Origin: Novosphingobium naphthalenivorans NBRC 102051
GTDB lineage: Bacteria > Pseudomonadota > Alphaproteobacteria > Sphingomonadales > Sphingomonadaceae
Assembly (NCBI RefSeq): GCF_001590985.1
Contig: NZ_BCTX01000007.1
Span: forward strand, 1 to 64,000
DNA: 64,000 bases
Direction: 5' to 3'
Made by a program: the position numbers and the translations under genes
The notes under the pieces: model-generated
What the model was told of the DNA's origin: nothing
The model's input: only the letters and a program-made list of their open reading frames with translations
The model's database searches: none
Shown here: one piece after another, positions 18,246-26,920 of the stretch
How the letters are laid out: every line of letters begins with the position of its first letter
How positions within the stretch are numbered: the first letter of the stretch is position 1

Positions 18246-18830
18246 TCAGTTCCTTGCTCGGTTGGAGGATGGAGGCGTGGGCGCGGCCACGATTCCGGTG
18301 AACTTCGCCATGCCGCGCACGCCGACAGCGGGCTTCACCCCGGTCAGCATCTTGGCGGCGAGGTAGAGATTGCGCGCGAGGTTGGGCGCGTGATCGGTGC
18401 CGATCGCGACGGGAATGATGCGATTGGAATCGGCGACAGGGCGGACCCAGGCGACCGGATGCCCGACCCATGGCAGACCGAGGCGCCCGGAGCGCAGCAT
18501 CGCTTCCTGGCTGCCGATCGTGCGGACCTTCCAGCCATAGCGTTGCCCCAATGTGCCGAGCCGCGCCCAGAGATCGGCGCAGGGGATGCAGCCGGGCGCC
18601 GTGCTCATCTCGACGATGAACGCGGGGGCCTGGCCTTTCATGGTTTCGGCGAAGTCGGGCGGCCAGTCGCGCGTCACCGGAACGCGGGCGAGCCATTGGC
18701 GCATCTTCGCGTCGGTGGCGACCGGGTGGATCGCCGCGCGCATCGCCTGTTCGTGCGTCGGCGCCTGCGCGTGCGCGGATCCATTGGCCATGAGCATCGC
18801 CGTAAGCAGGATGGGGGCAAAGCGGATCAT
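18246..18830 (-). CDS. secreted thioredoxin-like protein of the transfer operon
   Basis: The 194-aa protein has a signal peptide (MIRFAPILLTAMLMANGSAHA) and a thioredoxin-like site CIPC in MSTAPGCIPCADLW, with a later cis-Pro-like GLPWVGHP. It occupies the place of trbB in F-type operons (between traF and traH) and may isomerise disulfides in the Cys-rich Tra proteins. Its start overlaps the traF stop (ATGA). It is the third disulfide-handling protein in this operon, with DsbC-like 34396-35178 and TraF. Confidence 0.8.
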   Translation of the reverse strand: MIRFAPILLTAMLMANGSAHAQAPTHEQAMRAAIHPVATDAKMRQWLARVPVTRDWPPDFAETMKGQAPAFIVEMSTAPGCIPCADLWARLGTLGQRYGWKVRTIGSQEAMLRSGRLGLPWVGHPVAWVRPVADSNRIIPVAIGTDHAPNLARNLYLAAKMLTGVKPAVGVRGMAKFTGIVAAPTPPSSNRARN

Positions 18831-19699
18831 GGCCGGGGTCCCATCCGAACGTCCACCAGATCGCCGCCCAGGACGCGCGGATCGGTGGCGGAGACCGGGC
18901 CGTTGGCGAGCGCGTCGAAGAACCCGTCTTCCTCGCCCGCGCCGGTCAGGAACTGTTCGGGCCGGATATCGCCCGCGAGCAGCCGGACCGCCTGGTAGGC
19001 CATCTGGATGAGGTTGGGATAGGCCTCGACCCCGCTGGCGATCACCATGCGCTGCTGGCTGCCCCGCCGGATCACCATCGTCGTGGGCGTGACCTCGACC
19101 CCGAAGCGCTGCGCGAGTTCCGGCTTGCGGTCGATGTCCTGAAGTGTGACCTGCCAGCCCATCTCGTCCTGGAAGCGCTGGACGATCGGCCACTGGACGC
19201 GGCAGTAGCCGCAGGTCGAACGCGAGAACATGACCAGCGCGAATTCATTGGCGCGGCTACGCAGATACTGGCGGCGGACCTGATCCTTCTGAGCGGAGAG
19301 TTGGTCACGCGCCTCGCCGACCATCGGATTGGCGGACTTGGCGTTGAGTTCGGGATTTTGCAGCATGGCGATCTGCGTGACACCGGCGAAGGCTCGGGCC
19401 TTGCGCCGGGCGAAGTCCTGCAGACGCCAGAAATCCGCGACCGCATCGACGGTGAGCACGGTCGCCGCGTAGTCGCGCTGTTCCTCGATCAGCTTCCTGA
19501 TCTTCGGCGGCGTCCAGGTGGCCAGTTCGACCATCGGCGGGATCACCGGCTTTTTGAGAGCGTCGGGATCGGCATCCTCTTCCGTGGGTTTGGGCGGCGC
19601 CTGATACCACCAGTAGCCGGTGCGTTGCTCGCCGGTCTGCGCATGGACAGGCAGGATCGGCAGGAGCACCGCCACGATGAGGAGGGCGAGGCGGATCAC
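18827..19699 (-). CDS. traF: TraF conjugal pilus assembly protein (thioredoxin-like)
   Basis: The 290-aa protein has a signal peptide (IRLALLIVAVLLPILPVHAQ). The N-terminal family block contains YWWYQAPPKP and the C-terminal thioredoxin fold has an intact CGYC (VMFSRSTCGYCRVQWPIV). F TraF has lost this Cys pair; many other F-type relatives keep it. A GTG start at 19699 is required because no suitable ATG lies upstream of the signal peptide; it overlaps the peptidase gene's stop (GTGA). The protein acts in the periplasm on pilus assembly. Confidence 0.9.
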   Translation of the reverse strand: MIRLALLIVAVLLPILPVHAQTGEQRTGYWWYQAPPKPTEEDADPDALKKPVIPPMVELATWTPPKIRKLIEEQRDYAATVLTVDAVADFWRLQDFARRKARAFAGVTQIAMLQNPELNAKSANPMVGEARDQLSAQKDQVRRQYLRSRANEFALVMFSRSTCGYCRVQWPIVQRFQDEMGWQVTLQDIDRKPELAQRFGVEVTPTTMVIRRGSQQRMVIASGVEAYPNLIQMAYQAVRLLAGDIRPEQFLTGAGEEDGFFDALANGPVSATDPRVLGGDLVDVRMGPRP

Positions 19700-20307
19700 A
19701 GCAGCTTCTCCATGCGCTTCAGCCGCTCGATCTCGACCGGGCCGTAGTAGCGGCTGTCGAACCCGCTGGCGTGCGACGAGCCGACATAGATCATGCCCGG
19801 CGGGATCGTTCCGATCATCGGACGCCAATGGTCGAGCTTCTGCCCATTGTGCCCATAAGGCTTGCTGATCCCGAGCAGCTTGCCGTTGCAATAGTACCAG
19901 CCATCCCATTCGCCGGGATGTATGGGGCCAGATGCAGACGACGGCTTCTCGATCCAGTCGATGCGGTCGCCCGGCAGGCACAGCGCCATCTTGGTAACAT
20001 CGACCGGCTTGGGACCGGCGAGCGGATGCGACAGGGTAAACGATACGAAATCGCCGCGATGGATCGGCCCCGGCGCCTTGCGGACGAGCCAGGCGTCGAT
20101 CGACGGGCTCATCACGATCGTCGCCTGGGGAATGGCCCACCACGTCAGCAGGCCCACCGGCAGGACGATGCCGAACGCCTTCCACAACTGTTCGGGTCGG
20201 GGTGGCTGGCCGAGCCCCGAACTGCCGAGCGCGACCGCGGCCTTGAGCGGCAGCAGCTTCAGTTCGGCCCAGCCGGATCTAGCGGCCCTGAAGGCGAGTC
20301 TGAGCAT
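19696..20307 (-). CDS. TraF/TrhF-type conjugative signal peptidase (S26 family)
   Basis: The 203-aa protein has one membrane helix (LWKAFGIVLPVGLLTWWAIP) followed by the S26 serine site (MSPSIDAW) and the Lys site preceding CLPGDRIDWIE. Near the C-terminus is the family block SSHASGFDSRYYGPV. These are hallmarks of conjugative TraF/TrhF peptidases that mature pilin and relatives; the ICE SXT operon also carries such a gene (trhF). The start at 20307 has AGGAGGT at good spacing and overlaps trbC by 29 bp. Confidence 0.88.
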   Translation of the reverse strand: MLRLAFRAARSGWAELKLLPLKAAVALGSSGLGQPPRPEQLWKAFGIVLPVGLLTWWAIPQATIVMSPSIDAWLVRKAPGPIHRGDFVSFTLSHPLAGPKPVDVTKMALCLPGDRIDWIEKPSSASGPIHPGEWDGWYYCNGKLLGISKPYGHNGQKLDHWRPMIGTIPPGMIYVGSSHASGFDSRYYGPVEIERLKRMEKLL

Positions 20308-21160
20308 CGCGCACCTCCTGCTTGCCGCCGAGGCGGGCATATTCTTCGAGCAATCCTGAAAGTGCGGCGTCGCCGTAGATGACATGCGCGGCGCGCGGGG
20401 CATCATCCTCGCGCTCGCAATAGGGCAGCGCCGGATCGCCGGGCACCATGGCGAGTGCGGGGACGCGGGTGACGCCGTGCTGGCGGAAAATGAGCGGATC
20501 GACGATCAACTGCACGTCGCGCATCGCGCAGGCCGGGCCTTCGCATCCCGGATCATGGCGCAGGATTTCCGCGGAGAGTTTCGCCATCGGCGCGACCTTC
20601 GTGAGCCCGCCGGGCATCCCGCGAAAGGCCAGCACGCCGCCGACCCGTTCGAGCTGCCCGGCATAGATGCGCAATGTCGTCACCGGCATCGAGGACGAGA
20701 CGAACAGCACCGGCACCCAGCCTTTGGTTTCGGGAGGCGTGGTGATGCCGGCTACGGCCTGCATGTCGGGCGCATCGAGACCGAGCGCCTGGCCGAGCCG
20801 TCTGGCCATGGCGTCGTGCTCGGCGGCCATGGCCTCCTTGCCGTTGTCGAGCGCGGTTCGCGCCCGCGCATCCATCGCCGGCGACGGAGCGCGCTTGCGC
20901 AGCCCCTCGAAAGCGCGGCGGCGGGTCTCGTCCGATGGCGTCGGCAGCGCGGTCGGACCGCGCATTTCCGCTTCGGCCTTGCGCGCGGCGGTGGCGCGTT
21001 CGAGCCGGTCCATCGCCGTGTCGCCTTGCTCTTGCGCGCGCTCCCTCGCGCTTACCGGCGGAGCGGTGTCCTGCGCTGGCGCGGAGGTGGAGAGGAAAGC
21101 GATACCGGCCAGCGCGAGCGAGACGCGCGCGTTATTGGCCGATGACCTGCATATAGGCAT
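20279..21160 (-). CDS. trbC: TrbC-type F conjugative pilus assembly protein
   Basis: The 293-aa protein has a signal peptide (ALAGIAFLSTSAPAQ), a long charged helical region, then the C-terminal TrbC domain: VLFVSSSMPVTTLRIYAGQL, RGMPGG, and VDPLIFRQHGVTRVPALA. F TrbC is a periplasmic factor for pilus assembly that acts with TraW; in some relatives the two are fused. It overlaps the upstream traN-like gene by 29 bp. Confidence 0.9.
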   Translation of the reverse strand: MPICRSSANNARVSLALAGIAFLSTSAPAQDTAPPVSARERAQEQGDTAMDRLERATAARKAEAEMRGPTALPTPSDETRRRAFEGLRKRAPSPAMDARARTALDNGKEAMAAEHDAMARRLGQALGLDAPDMQAVAGITTPPETKGWVPVLFVSSSMPVTTLRIYAGQLERVGGVLAFRGMPGGLTKVAPMAKLSAEILRHDPGCEGPACAMRDVQLIVDPLIFRQHGVTRVPALAMVPGDPALPYCEREDDAPRAAHVIYGDAALSGLLEEYARLGGKQEVRDAQTRLQGR

Positions 21161-22250
21161 CGATCTTGTCCTTCATGTCGATCTGGATGTCGGCCTGGGC
21201 GCGGGCCTCGATTTCGGAATAATATTCGGAGAGGTCCATCTTGCTGAAATCCAGCGCCTGGAATTCCTCGGGGGTGAATCCGCGGCAATAGGGGTTCTTC
21301 GGCGTGCCCCAGCCAAGGCCGTTGAAGCTCTTGAGCTGCGGGCGACCCTGTTCCTGGATGATGCGGCCAAGCTTGGTGTTGAAGCAGCAGTGGCCCTTGG
21401 ATTTCTGCACGCAGATGCCGAGGATCTTCGAGGAGCAATACGTCCCGACCTCGTGGCACATGCCCGACCCGCGCAGCATGCCCACTTCCATGTCCTGCTG
21501 GTCACAGCCGGACAGGAGGAAATCCATCATGAAATTGATCGCGAGACTGATGGCGATCGAGGTCGGATCGATCCCGGCGATGATCGCGTTCGCGCCGGAG
21601 CTCGCGGCCTGGCCGGCGGTCGCGCCCGCCTTGAACGCGCCATAGGCGGCCTTCATGCCGGTGAAGACGCCTTTCGCCACCGCGATCTTAGTGCCGATCG
21701 ACGAGATGGACGAGCCCATCCCGTCCTTGACGATCTTGCCTTTGTCCTTGCAGCAGTTCGAGAAGGTGGTCTTGAGACCCGCTGGGCGGCAGCGCACCGC
21801 GCGTCCCGCGAATATCTCGATATTGCCGAGGCAATGCCCTTCGGCATCGACTTCGCCATCGGCAGGCGCGCCGGGATCGTCGACGATGGGATCGTCCTCA
21901 ATTCCGGTGCCGTCGCTGCCGGTGCAGGCATTGGGCGAGCACATCGGCGTGCCGCCGCCGACCGGCGTCAGGCATGAGTGCTGGCTGCCGAGCGGGCAGC
22001 TATACGCGCCCTCGGCATCGGCCACGCACATCACTTGCTGGATCGGGCAGAGCCATTCTTCATCCGCCATGATCGTGCAGTTCGCGACCTCGCCAGGATC
22101 ACCGGCATCGCCGTTGCCATCGAGATCGACCGCGCAGACCGGGAGCGTTTGCGCTTGCGCTGGCGTGACATGCCCCGCGAGCAGCAAGCCGTACAGGCCG
22201 AGCGCAAGCAGCTGTGCGCGCTTCCGCCAGGGAAGGAGGCGCCCGATCAT
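21132..22250 (-). CDS. TraN-like protein, C-terminal partner (Cys-rich, secreted)
   Basis: The 372-aa protein has a signal peptide (LALGLYGLLLAGHVTPAQAQ) and about 20 Cys residues. The blocks FSNCCKDKGK, MCHEVGTYCSSKI and KGHCCFNTKLGRIIQEQGR, then GTPKNPYCRGFTPEEF, are characteristic of the C-terminal part of TraN, the outer-membrane adhesin that stabilises mating pairs. TraN is usually one protein of 600-1000 aa. Here the N-terminal portion is carried by the preceding gene, whose stop overlaps this start (ATGA). Having its own signal peptide, this protein is exported independently. Confidence 0.82.
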   Translation of the reverse strand: MIGRLLPWRKRAQLLALGLYGLLLAGHVTPAQAQTLPVCAVDLDGNGDAGDPGEVANCTIMADEEWLCPIQQVMCVADAEGAYSCPLGSQHSCLTPVGGGTPMCSPNACTGSDGTGIEDDPIVDDPGAPADGEVDAEGHCLGNIEIFAGRAVRCRPAGLKTTFSNCCKDKGKIVKDGMGSSISSIGTKIAVAKGVFTGMKAAYGAFKAGATAGQAASSGANAIIAGIDPTSIAISLAINFMMDFLLSGCDQQDMEVGMLRGSGMCHEVGTYCSSKILGICVQKSKGHCCFNTKLGRIIQEQGRPQLKSFNGLGWGTPKNPYCRGFTPEEFQALDFSKMDLSEYYSEIEARAQADIQIDMKDKIDAYMQVIGQ

Positions 22251-24190
22251 CGGACTTCCCCCGTGCAGACCATGTCGGCCCCACCGAGGCGGACGGTCTG
22301 CATCATGACGACGGCTTCGGGAAAATCGTCGAGGCAGCCGCAGGCCGAGACGATTTCCTCGCCCGGACCCACAGGGCAGACATCGCCGCCGCCTGCCGCC
22401 GTGCAGGCATGGTAGAAGGTGTCCCACCCGACAGGCGCATTCTGTTTCGTGCCGACCACTCCGTCGAGGGTAGCCGCCGTATTGCGCGCGGGCGCGCGGG
22501 TCTTGCAGACCGGCTCGCAGGCCGGAACCGAGCCGCGATCGGGCAGCGCGAAGGGCCGTGACGCGGTGGCATAACCCCCGTCCGAGGTCCTCGTCCGGTC
22601 GGCCAGCATGGTCTCGGTCGAATGGTCGATGATATAGGCGCCGCGGCTCAGATCAGGTTCCGGCATCGATCCGGTATCGACGGTACAACGATAACGGCGC
22701 TGACGCTCGAACCATGGCCGCGCGAGACGGAGCGAGCAGGCGCCGCTCTCGAACAGGCGTGCCTGGGGGAGGGGTGTAAGGCCGGTGCCGACGCCGTTGC
22801 GGAACGTCTCGACGCCATCGACGCTTTCGTCATGAAGCGCGCAATTGACGTCGCCGGCATAGCCCGCGCACAGGTCGACGATCCGCTCGGTCGGGTTGCA
22901 ACTGAGGTCGAGCATTGCATCGAACTGCGCGAAGGCCTCTCCTTCACCGCCGACCGCGATGCGCATGGAAATGACATGCTCGCCGCGGGTCAGCCACGGC
23001 TTGAGGTCGAGATTGGGATAGGCATGCCAGGTCCGTTTCCGCTCGCACTTGCCGGGCGGCAGGCCGGTCCCGGTCCAGTTCGCCGGATTGGACAGCACGA
23101 GCTCGCCGTCGATGCGAAGCTGGAGCCAGTCGTCGAAGAAATAGTGCGAGAGCCGGAACTGCGCGAGGCGATCGGGATCATCGATCCGCAGCCGCATGGA
23201 AAACTCGAAGATGCGGCAGCTCCCGCCTCGCAGGCTGTCGTCGCGCGGCGAGCCCATCTGCAATGTGAGCTGATCGGGTGCGGGCGCATAGATCGCATAG
23301 GCGCCGCCGAGATGCGCGATCACATCGTCCGCCTTGACGGCGTTCAACGACACCTCCCGCGTGATCGTGCAGGACCGGATCTGCTCGGCCTTGCCGACGC
23401 CGGCGGGCGAGCCCTTGAGCGCCTGGAAGATGCTGTTCGATGCGGCGACGCTCGCGGCATCGCCCTGGATCGTGGCGGGACTGGCGCGATAGGCCGTCTG
23501 CGGGAGCGCGGGGTTGGGCGAGCAGGCCGTGCTTTGGGCGCCAGTGTAACGGATGGCCGGGCCGTCGATCACCGCCTGCGCGACGCCGACGCGCGGATCG
23601 GCCGTGGTGAGCGCGCCGATGACGCCGCCGCCCAGGTCTTTCAGCACCGAGGCCATATTGCCCCAGACGAGGTTGCTGCCGCAGCTGTTGTTGATGCAGT
23701 AGCAACCGGCGAGATCGGTCAGGTCGACTTGCGCGAGCTTGAGATCGCCGCCTGACGCAACATCCCATTTGAAGCTCTTGCACTGGTTCCAGGTGCCCGG
23801 CTGACAGGAGACGACGCCATTGGCGCAAATGCCCGATACCGGCACCGGCAGGGTCAATGTCTGGTCGACCGTGCCGTCGAGATCCTTGTCGCGCGATATC
23901 CGCAGCGTGCCGATATCGCCGGTCGCCGCCGGCTGCGCGATCAGTTCGAGCAGCGTCGCCGTCTTCTGGCACGCTATATTGGGGTTGAACGTCCGGCTGT
24001 TGTCGACTGTCGAGATCGGTTGTCCGGCAAGCCCCGGCGTCAGATAATTCTGCTGGATCGCATCGCTGTCCGAGGTCTTCGCGCGGGATGCTTCGGCGGC
24101 GGCGCGGGCGCGGTCCTCGACCGTCTGGGCCGAGAGCGGCGCCGGCGCCAGAGCGCTGGCCGCGAGGAGGAGGATGCCGCGCTTCACCAT
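22247..24190 (-). CDS. TraN-like protein, N-terminal partner (Cys-rich, secreted)
   Basis: The 647-aa protein has a signal peptide (GILLLAASALAPAPLSAQ). The TraN-type blocks include LAGCYCINNSCGSN near residue 160, a central lectin-like region with VDLCAGYAGDVNCALHDES, and a Cys-rich end (ACEPVCKT, ACGCLDDFPEAVVMMQTVR). It lacks the C-terminal TraN block, which is in the next gene. It would sit at the outer membrane and contact the recipient cell. The start overlaps the end of a small upstream ORF by 7 bp. Confidence 0.82.
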   Translation of the reverse strand: MVKRGILLLAASALAPAPLSAQTVEDRARAAAEASRAKTSDSDAIQQNYLTPGLAGQPISTVDNSRTFNPNIACQKTATLLELIAQPAATGDIGTLRISRDKDLDGTVDQTLTLPVPVSGICANGVVSCQPGTWNQCKSFKWDVASGGDLKLAQVDLTDLAGCYCINNSCGSNLVWGNMASVLKDLGGGVIGALTTADPRVGVAQAVIDGPAIRYTGAQSTACSPNPALPQTAYRASPATIQGDAASVAASNSIFQALKGSPAGVGKAEQIRSCTITREVSLNAVKADDVIAHLGGAYAIYAPAPDQLTLQMGSPRDDSLRGGSCRIFEFSMRLRIDDPDRLAQFRLSHYFFDDWLQLRIDGELVLSNPANWTGTGLPPGKCERKRTWHAYPNLDLKPWLTRGEHVISMRIAVGGEGEAFAQFDAMLDLSCNPTERIVDLCAGYAGDVNCALHDESVDGVETFRNGVGTGLTPLPQARLFESGACSLRLARPWFERQRRYRCTVDTGSMPEPDLSRGAYIIDHSTETMLADRTRTSDGGYATASRPFALPDRGSVPACEPVCKTRAPARNTAATLDGVVGTKQNAPVGWDTFYHACTAAGGGDVCPVGPGEEIVSACGCLDDFPEAVVMMQTVRLGGADMVCTGEVR

Positions 24191-24513
24191 GGCGTCCTCG
24201 CGCGGGTGGTTCGCGAGCCATGGGCGAAGCGCAGCACGTCTCCCGCCCGGAACGCGCTGGATCCGGGCGAGAGTATCCTGAAGACGGCCTGTCCCTCAAA
24301 AATGGTCAGCGCGGCCGCCACCGGAGATACGGCGGGAGGGGGCATTGCCGGCCCCGGCGGGGGGCTTTCGGCCGCGCTGACCGAGGGGGGAGCGGCGGTT
24401 GAAAGGCACACCGCCGCTCCTTCCGCGCGCCCGCTCACGGTGGGGAGCGTTCCGTGACGAGCGGGGCAGCTACCCGCGCGAGACGCACGGTTTGGGGGAA
24501 GCGATCTGCTCAT
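24184..24513 (-). CDS. small Pro/Ala-rich protein between traU and traN
   Basis: The 109-aa frame starts exactly on the traU stop (ATGA overlap) and ends 7 bp inside the next gene, filling an otherwise non-coding gap in a very compact operon. The N-terminal half is low complexity (PPPGPAMPPPAVSP). The second half includes ALTIFEGQAVFRILSPGSSA then FRAGDVLRF, which has the look of a small beta domain. No family is recognised. The gap-filling position is the main support. Confidence 0.5.
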   Translation of the reverse strand: MSRSLPPNRASRAGSCPARHGTLPTVSGRAEGAAVCLSTAAPPSVSAAESPPPGPAMPPPAVSPVAAALTIFEGQAVFRILSPGSSAFRAGDVLRFAHGSRTTRARTPW

Positions 24514-25526
24514 GGCGTGGAAATCCCCGCGCAGCAGATCGCCTTCTCGAACAACATGAATTGGGCATTGTCCTTGCCCGGCGCGTGCTTGCCCGATGTC
24601 CAGAGCGCGCCGGGACGGCCGATGTTGACGCACTTGCCGCCCTTGACCGGCTCCATGATCTGCATCTTGTAGCGGCTCTTGGTCCAGATCGGCTGCGGCT
24701 TGAACGAGCAGCCGTCCGCCGAGTGGATCGTGAGAGCGCCCAGCCTGCCCATCATGAACGTCGAGCGCGCGGCGAGACCCGCCCAGGCCTCGACGCTGTC
24801 CCCGAAATGGATGTCGCCGGCGACCGGATAGGTCGCGCCCCAGGAGCCCATGCACCAGAACAGGGGATCGATGACCTTGCCAGCAGCTGCGGCGGCGCTG
24901 TCGGCCATACAGGCGAGGCCGGCCGCCGGATTGCCGAACAGGATGCCTTCGGGCTGGATGATAGCGCCCAATGTGCCCGACTGCCAGGTCGGCAGCACCT
25001 CGGTGATCATCGCGACGTCGAAGCCATCATCCTCGATGCACGGCAGGTCCGTGAACATGTCGAGCATCTTCCAGACCGGCGAGATGTAATAATGCGCCTG
25101 CGCGAACATCTTGCGGGTGTTGGTGCCGTCCGAGATCGACGACTGGCTGCCCTGCAATTTCCCACCGGTCGGCATGAGATCGACACCGAGCGCCATCATG
25201 CAGCCCGGCTCGGTCACGACATCAACCATGCGATTGGGTGACCAGAACGAAACCTTGACCCCTAACCAGAAGGTCGCACCCTTGCGGCAGGCGCAGAGCG
25301 GTTTGGAGGCCGACTGGGCGTCCAGTTCCTTGTCGAGCTTATCGTAGGAGCCCACCCGCACGCCCCCGATCGTGATCGGGAAGATGCAGTTCCAGCGCAC
25401 CTTGGTGATCGGATTGAACACGGTGCCCGCCTCGCATTTGGAGGCATGCGCAGGCGTGGCGGGCGCGACGAGCGCCAGAGCGAGGGCCGCCGCGCCGGTG
25501 CGCAGCATCGAGATGAGCCGACTCAT
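24510..25526 (-). CDS. traU: TraU conjugal DNA transfer/mating-pair protein
   Basis: The 338-aa protein, the usual TraU length, has a signal peptide ending ATPAHASKCEAG. The family blocks are NPITKVRWNCIFPITIGGVR, KPLCACRKG, EPGCMMALGVD and DPLFWCMGSWGATYPVAG. TraU is a periplasmic Cys-rich protein required for DNA transfer and for normal mating pairs. The start at 25526 overlaps the traW stop (ATGA). It follows traW as in F and SXT. Confidence 0.94.
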   Translation of the reverse strand: MSRLISMLRTGAAALALALVAPATPAHASKCEAGTVFNPITKVRWNCIFPITIGGVRVGSYDKLDKELDAQSASKPLCACRKGATFWLGVKVSFWSPNRMVDVVTEPGCMMALGVDLMPTGGKLQGSQSSISDGTNTRKMFAQAHYYISPVWKMLDMFTDLPCIEDDGFDVAMITEVLPTWQSGTLGAIIQPEGILFGNPAAGLACMADSAAAAAGKVIDPLFWCMGSWGATYPVAGDIHFGDSVEAWAGLAARSTFMMGRLGALTIHSADGCSFKPQPIWTKSRYKMQIMEPVKGGKCVNIGRPGALWTSGKHAPGKDNAQFMLFEKAICCAGISTP

Positions 25527-26188
25527 GGGATGGCCTTTCGTACGGGAGCGCGATCGACGCGCACCTCTGTCAGCTCCAGCTTCTGGCCGACCTGCCGGAC
25601 GATCACGGGCGCGACGGTGAGGCCCAACCGCTCCTTCACGCGCTCCTCGAGAATGAAGAGGGCACGGCCGTGCTTCTCGCCAAGCGAGAGCGCATCGTCC
25701 TTTGCGTCCCCACCGCCGGTGAGGATGATCCAGTCGGTGAGCGCGGCGGTCTTCAGCGCCCAGCCCAGATCGCGGGGATGCACGACCACCAGCTTCTGCG
25801 GCAGCGACACATAGGTCAGCGGGTTGAAGGTGAAGCCCGCAGGATAGAGCAGCTTGCCGTCCGGCAGCCGGATTTCCTGATCGAGCGTGTAGAACGGCAC
25901 AACGCTGCGAACCTGGTTCTGGCGCGCGACACCGAGCGTCGCGCCTTTCAATGCGCTCCAGCCCGAACGCGGCCCGAACTTTTCGGCCATATTGGGCGGC
26001 TGCTTTGCGGCACGCGCCTCGATCTCGGCCATCGCGTCGGGCTCGGCGATCGGCCATGTACGACCAATGGTCGATGTCTCGGCGTGGGCCACCCCCGCGA
26101 CGATCAGCGCGCCGGCCAGACACCCGGCGATGAGCGCGGACTGGATGGCGAGGACATGCCAGCCTTGGGGGACACGTCTATCGACCAC
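25523..26188 (-). CDS. traW: TraW pilus assembly protein
   Basis: The 221-aa protein has a long signal sequence (LIAGCLAGALIVAGVAHAET), then the TraW block IGRTWPIAEPDAMAEIEAR, a middle with LPDGKLLYPAGFTFNPL and a C-terminal LVVVHPRDLGWAL, later ERLGLTVAPVIVRQ. TraW acts in the periplasm with TrbC on F-pilus assembly. It overlaps the small membrane protein gene upstream by 11 bp. Confidence 0.93.
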   Translation of the reverse strand: MVDRRVPQGWHVLAIQSALIAGCLAGALIVAGVAHAETSTIGRTWPIAEPDAMAEIEARAAKQPPNMAEKFGPRSGWSALKGATLGVARQNQVRSVVPFYTLDQEIRLPDGKLLYPAGFTFNPLTYVSLPQKLVVVHPRDLGWALKTAALTDWIILTGGGDAKDDALSLGEKHGRALFILEERVKERLGLTVAPVIVRQVGQKLELTEVRVDRAPVRKAIP

Positions 26189-26414
26189 GGCGGCGCTCCC
26201 TCCAGGGAACGGCAGGCGTACGACTCTCGCCGCAGACCGCGCAGATGAACGCGGTGACGCCCAGGAACAGCGTGAGCCAGATCAGCGCCTGGCTGCCGCC
26301 GAGGTCGGGGGCCGACCAGAGCACCAGCGAAGACTGGAGGATCAACAGCAGATGGGTGCCGACCAGCAGGCGAATGGATGACGGACAAGGCGCGCCGGAG
26401 AAGATGCCGTTCAT
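26178..26414 (-). CDS. small membrane protein with MNG-FSG-P-PSSIR N-terminus (copy 1)
   Basis: The 78-aa protein begins MNGIFSGAPCPSSIRLLVGT and has two membrane helices (about 20-38 and 45-62). Its first 20 residues closely match the start of the next upstream gene's product. The start at 26414 overlaps that gene's stop (ATGA). Position between traC and traW matches the slot of TrbI-like and other small inner-membrane proteins in F-type operons, but no similarity to TrbI is apparent. Function unknown. Confidence 0.7.
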   Translation of the reverse strand: MNGIFSGAPCPSSIRLLVGTHLLLILQSSLVLWSAPDLGGSQALIWLTLFLGVTAFICAVCGESRTPAVPWRERRRGR

Positions 26415-26920
26415 CGGCCCCACCTTTCGGCATGTCGGGCGAGGGCATTTGCCATCCTCGACGCGCGGTGCAGGAACCAAAGTCCTCCCCGCACAAGCGC
26501 GATCGGCGTCAGGACAAGAATGGCCGCCCGCATGAACAGGGGCATTTCCGGGACGAGCAGGAACAGGCCGACGATGATCGAGGCCGCCGCCGCTTCGAGG
26601 CCCACGATCTGCCGAAAGCGCAGAGCCGCGATCCTCTCGTCCCGACCGGACGTATATTCCATGGCAAGCGCGGAACGGGTCATGATCAGGAGCACGGCTT
26701 CATTCGAGCGATGCAGGCGTTCGACGTAGGCTTCCTGCGTCTCGCCCGGCAGGCGCGGGGCCATCCCTGGACGGATCAAAAGATTCTCCGGCCGTTTTCC
26801 GGGACGAGGAGGGATTTCGTCGATCCCGCCGTCGATCTGTCGGGCAAGCCAACGGATCATGTCGCCGATCAGCGGCCGGATCGACGACGGGTCGGGCGAG
26901 CCGGAGAAGCTGCCGTTCAT
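26411..26920 (-). CDS. membrane protein with MNG-FSG-P-PSSIR N-terminus (copy 2)
   Basis: The 169-aa protein begins MNGSFSGSPDPSSIRPLIGD. A soluble helical region (about 25-100, with GETQEAYVERLHRSNEAVLL) is followed by two membrane helices (about 108-125 and 128-148). The start at 26920 is preferred over an in-frame ATG at 26926 because it gives an ATGA overlap with the upstream gene and aligns with copy 1. No family recognised; an inner-membrane accessory of the transfer apparatus is likely from context. Confidence 0.72.
   Translation of the reverse strand: MNGSFSGSPDPSSIRPLIGDMIRWLARQIDGGIDEIPPRPGKRPENLLIRPGMAPRLPGETQEAYVERLHRSNEAVLLIMTRSALAMEYTSGRDERIAALRFRQIVGLEAAAASIIVGLFLLVPEMPLFMRAAILVLTPIALVRGGLWFLHRASRMANALARHAERWGR

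Noticed and set aside
16944-18998. A 684-codon plus-strand frame opposite traH and its upstream gene
   Set aside because: It covers two real minus-strand genes with signal peptides and Cys motifs; the plus frame has no protein-like features.
22247-22250. Frameshift or sequencing error splitting traN
   Set aside because: The downstream part has its own signal peptide and an ATGA overlap, so two genes are more likely than an error.
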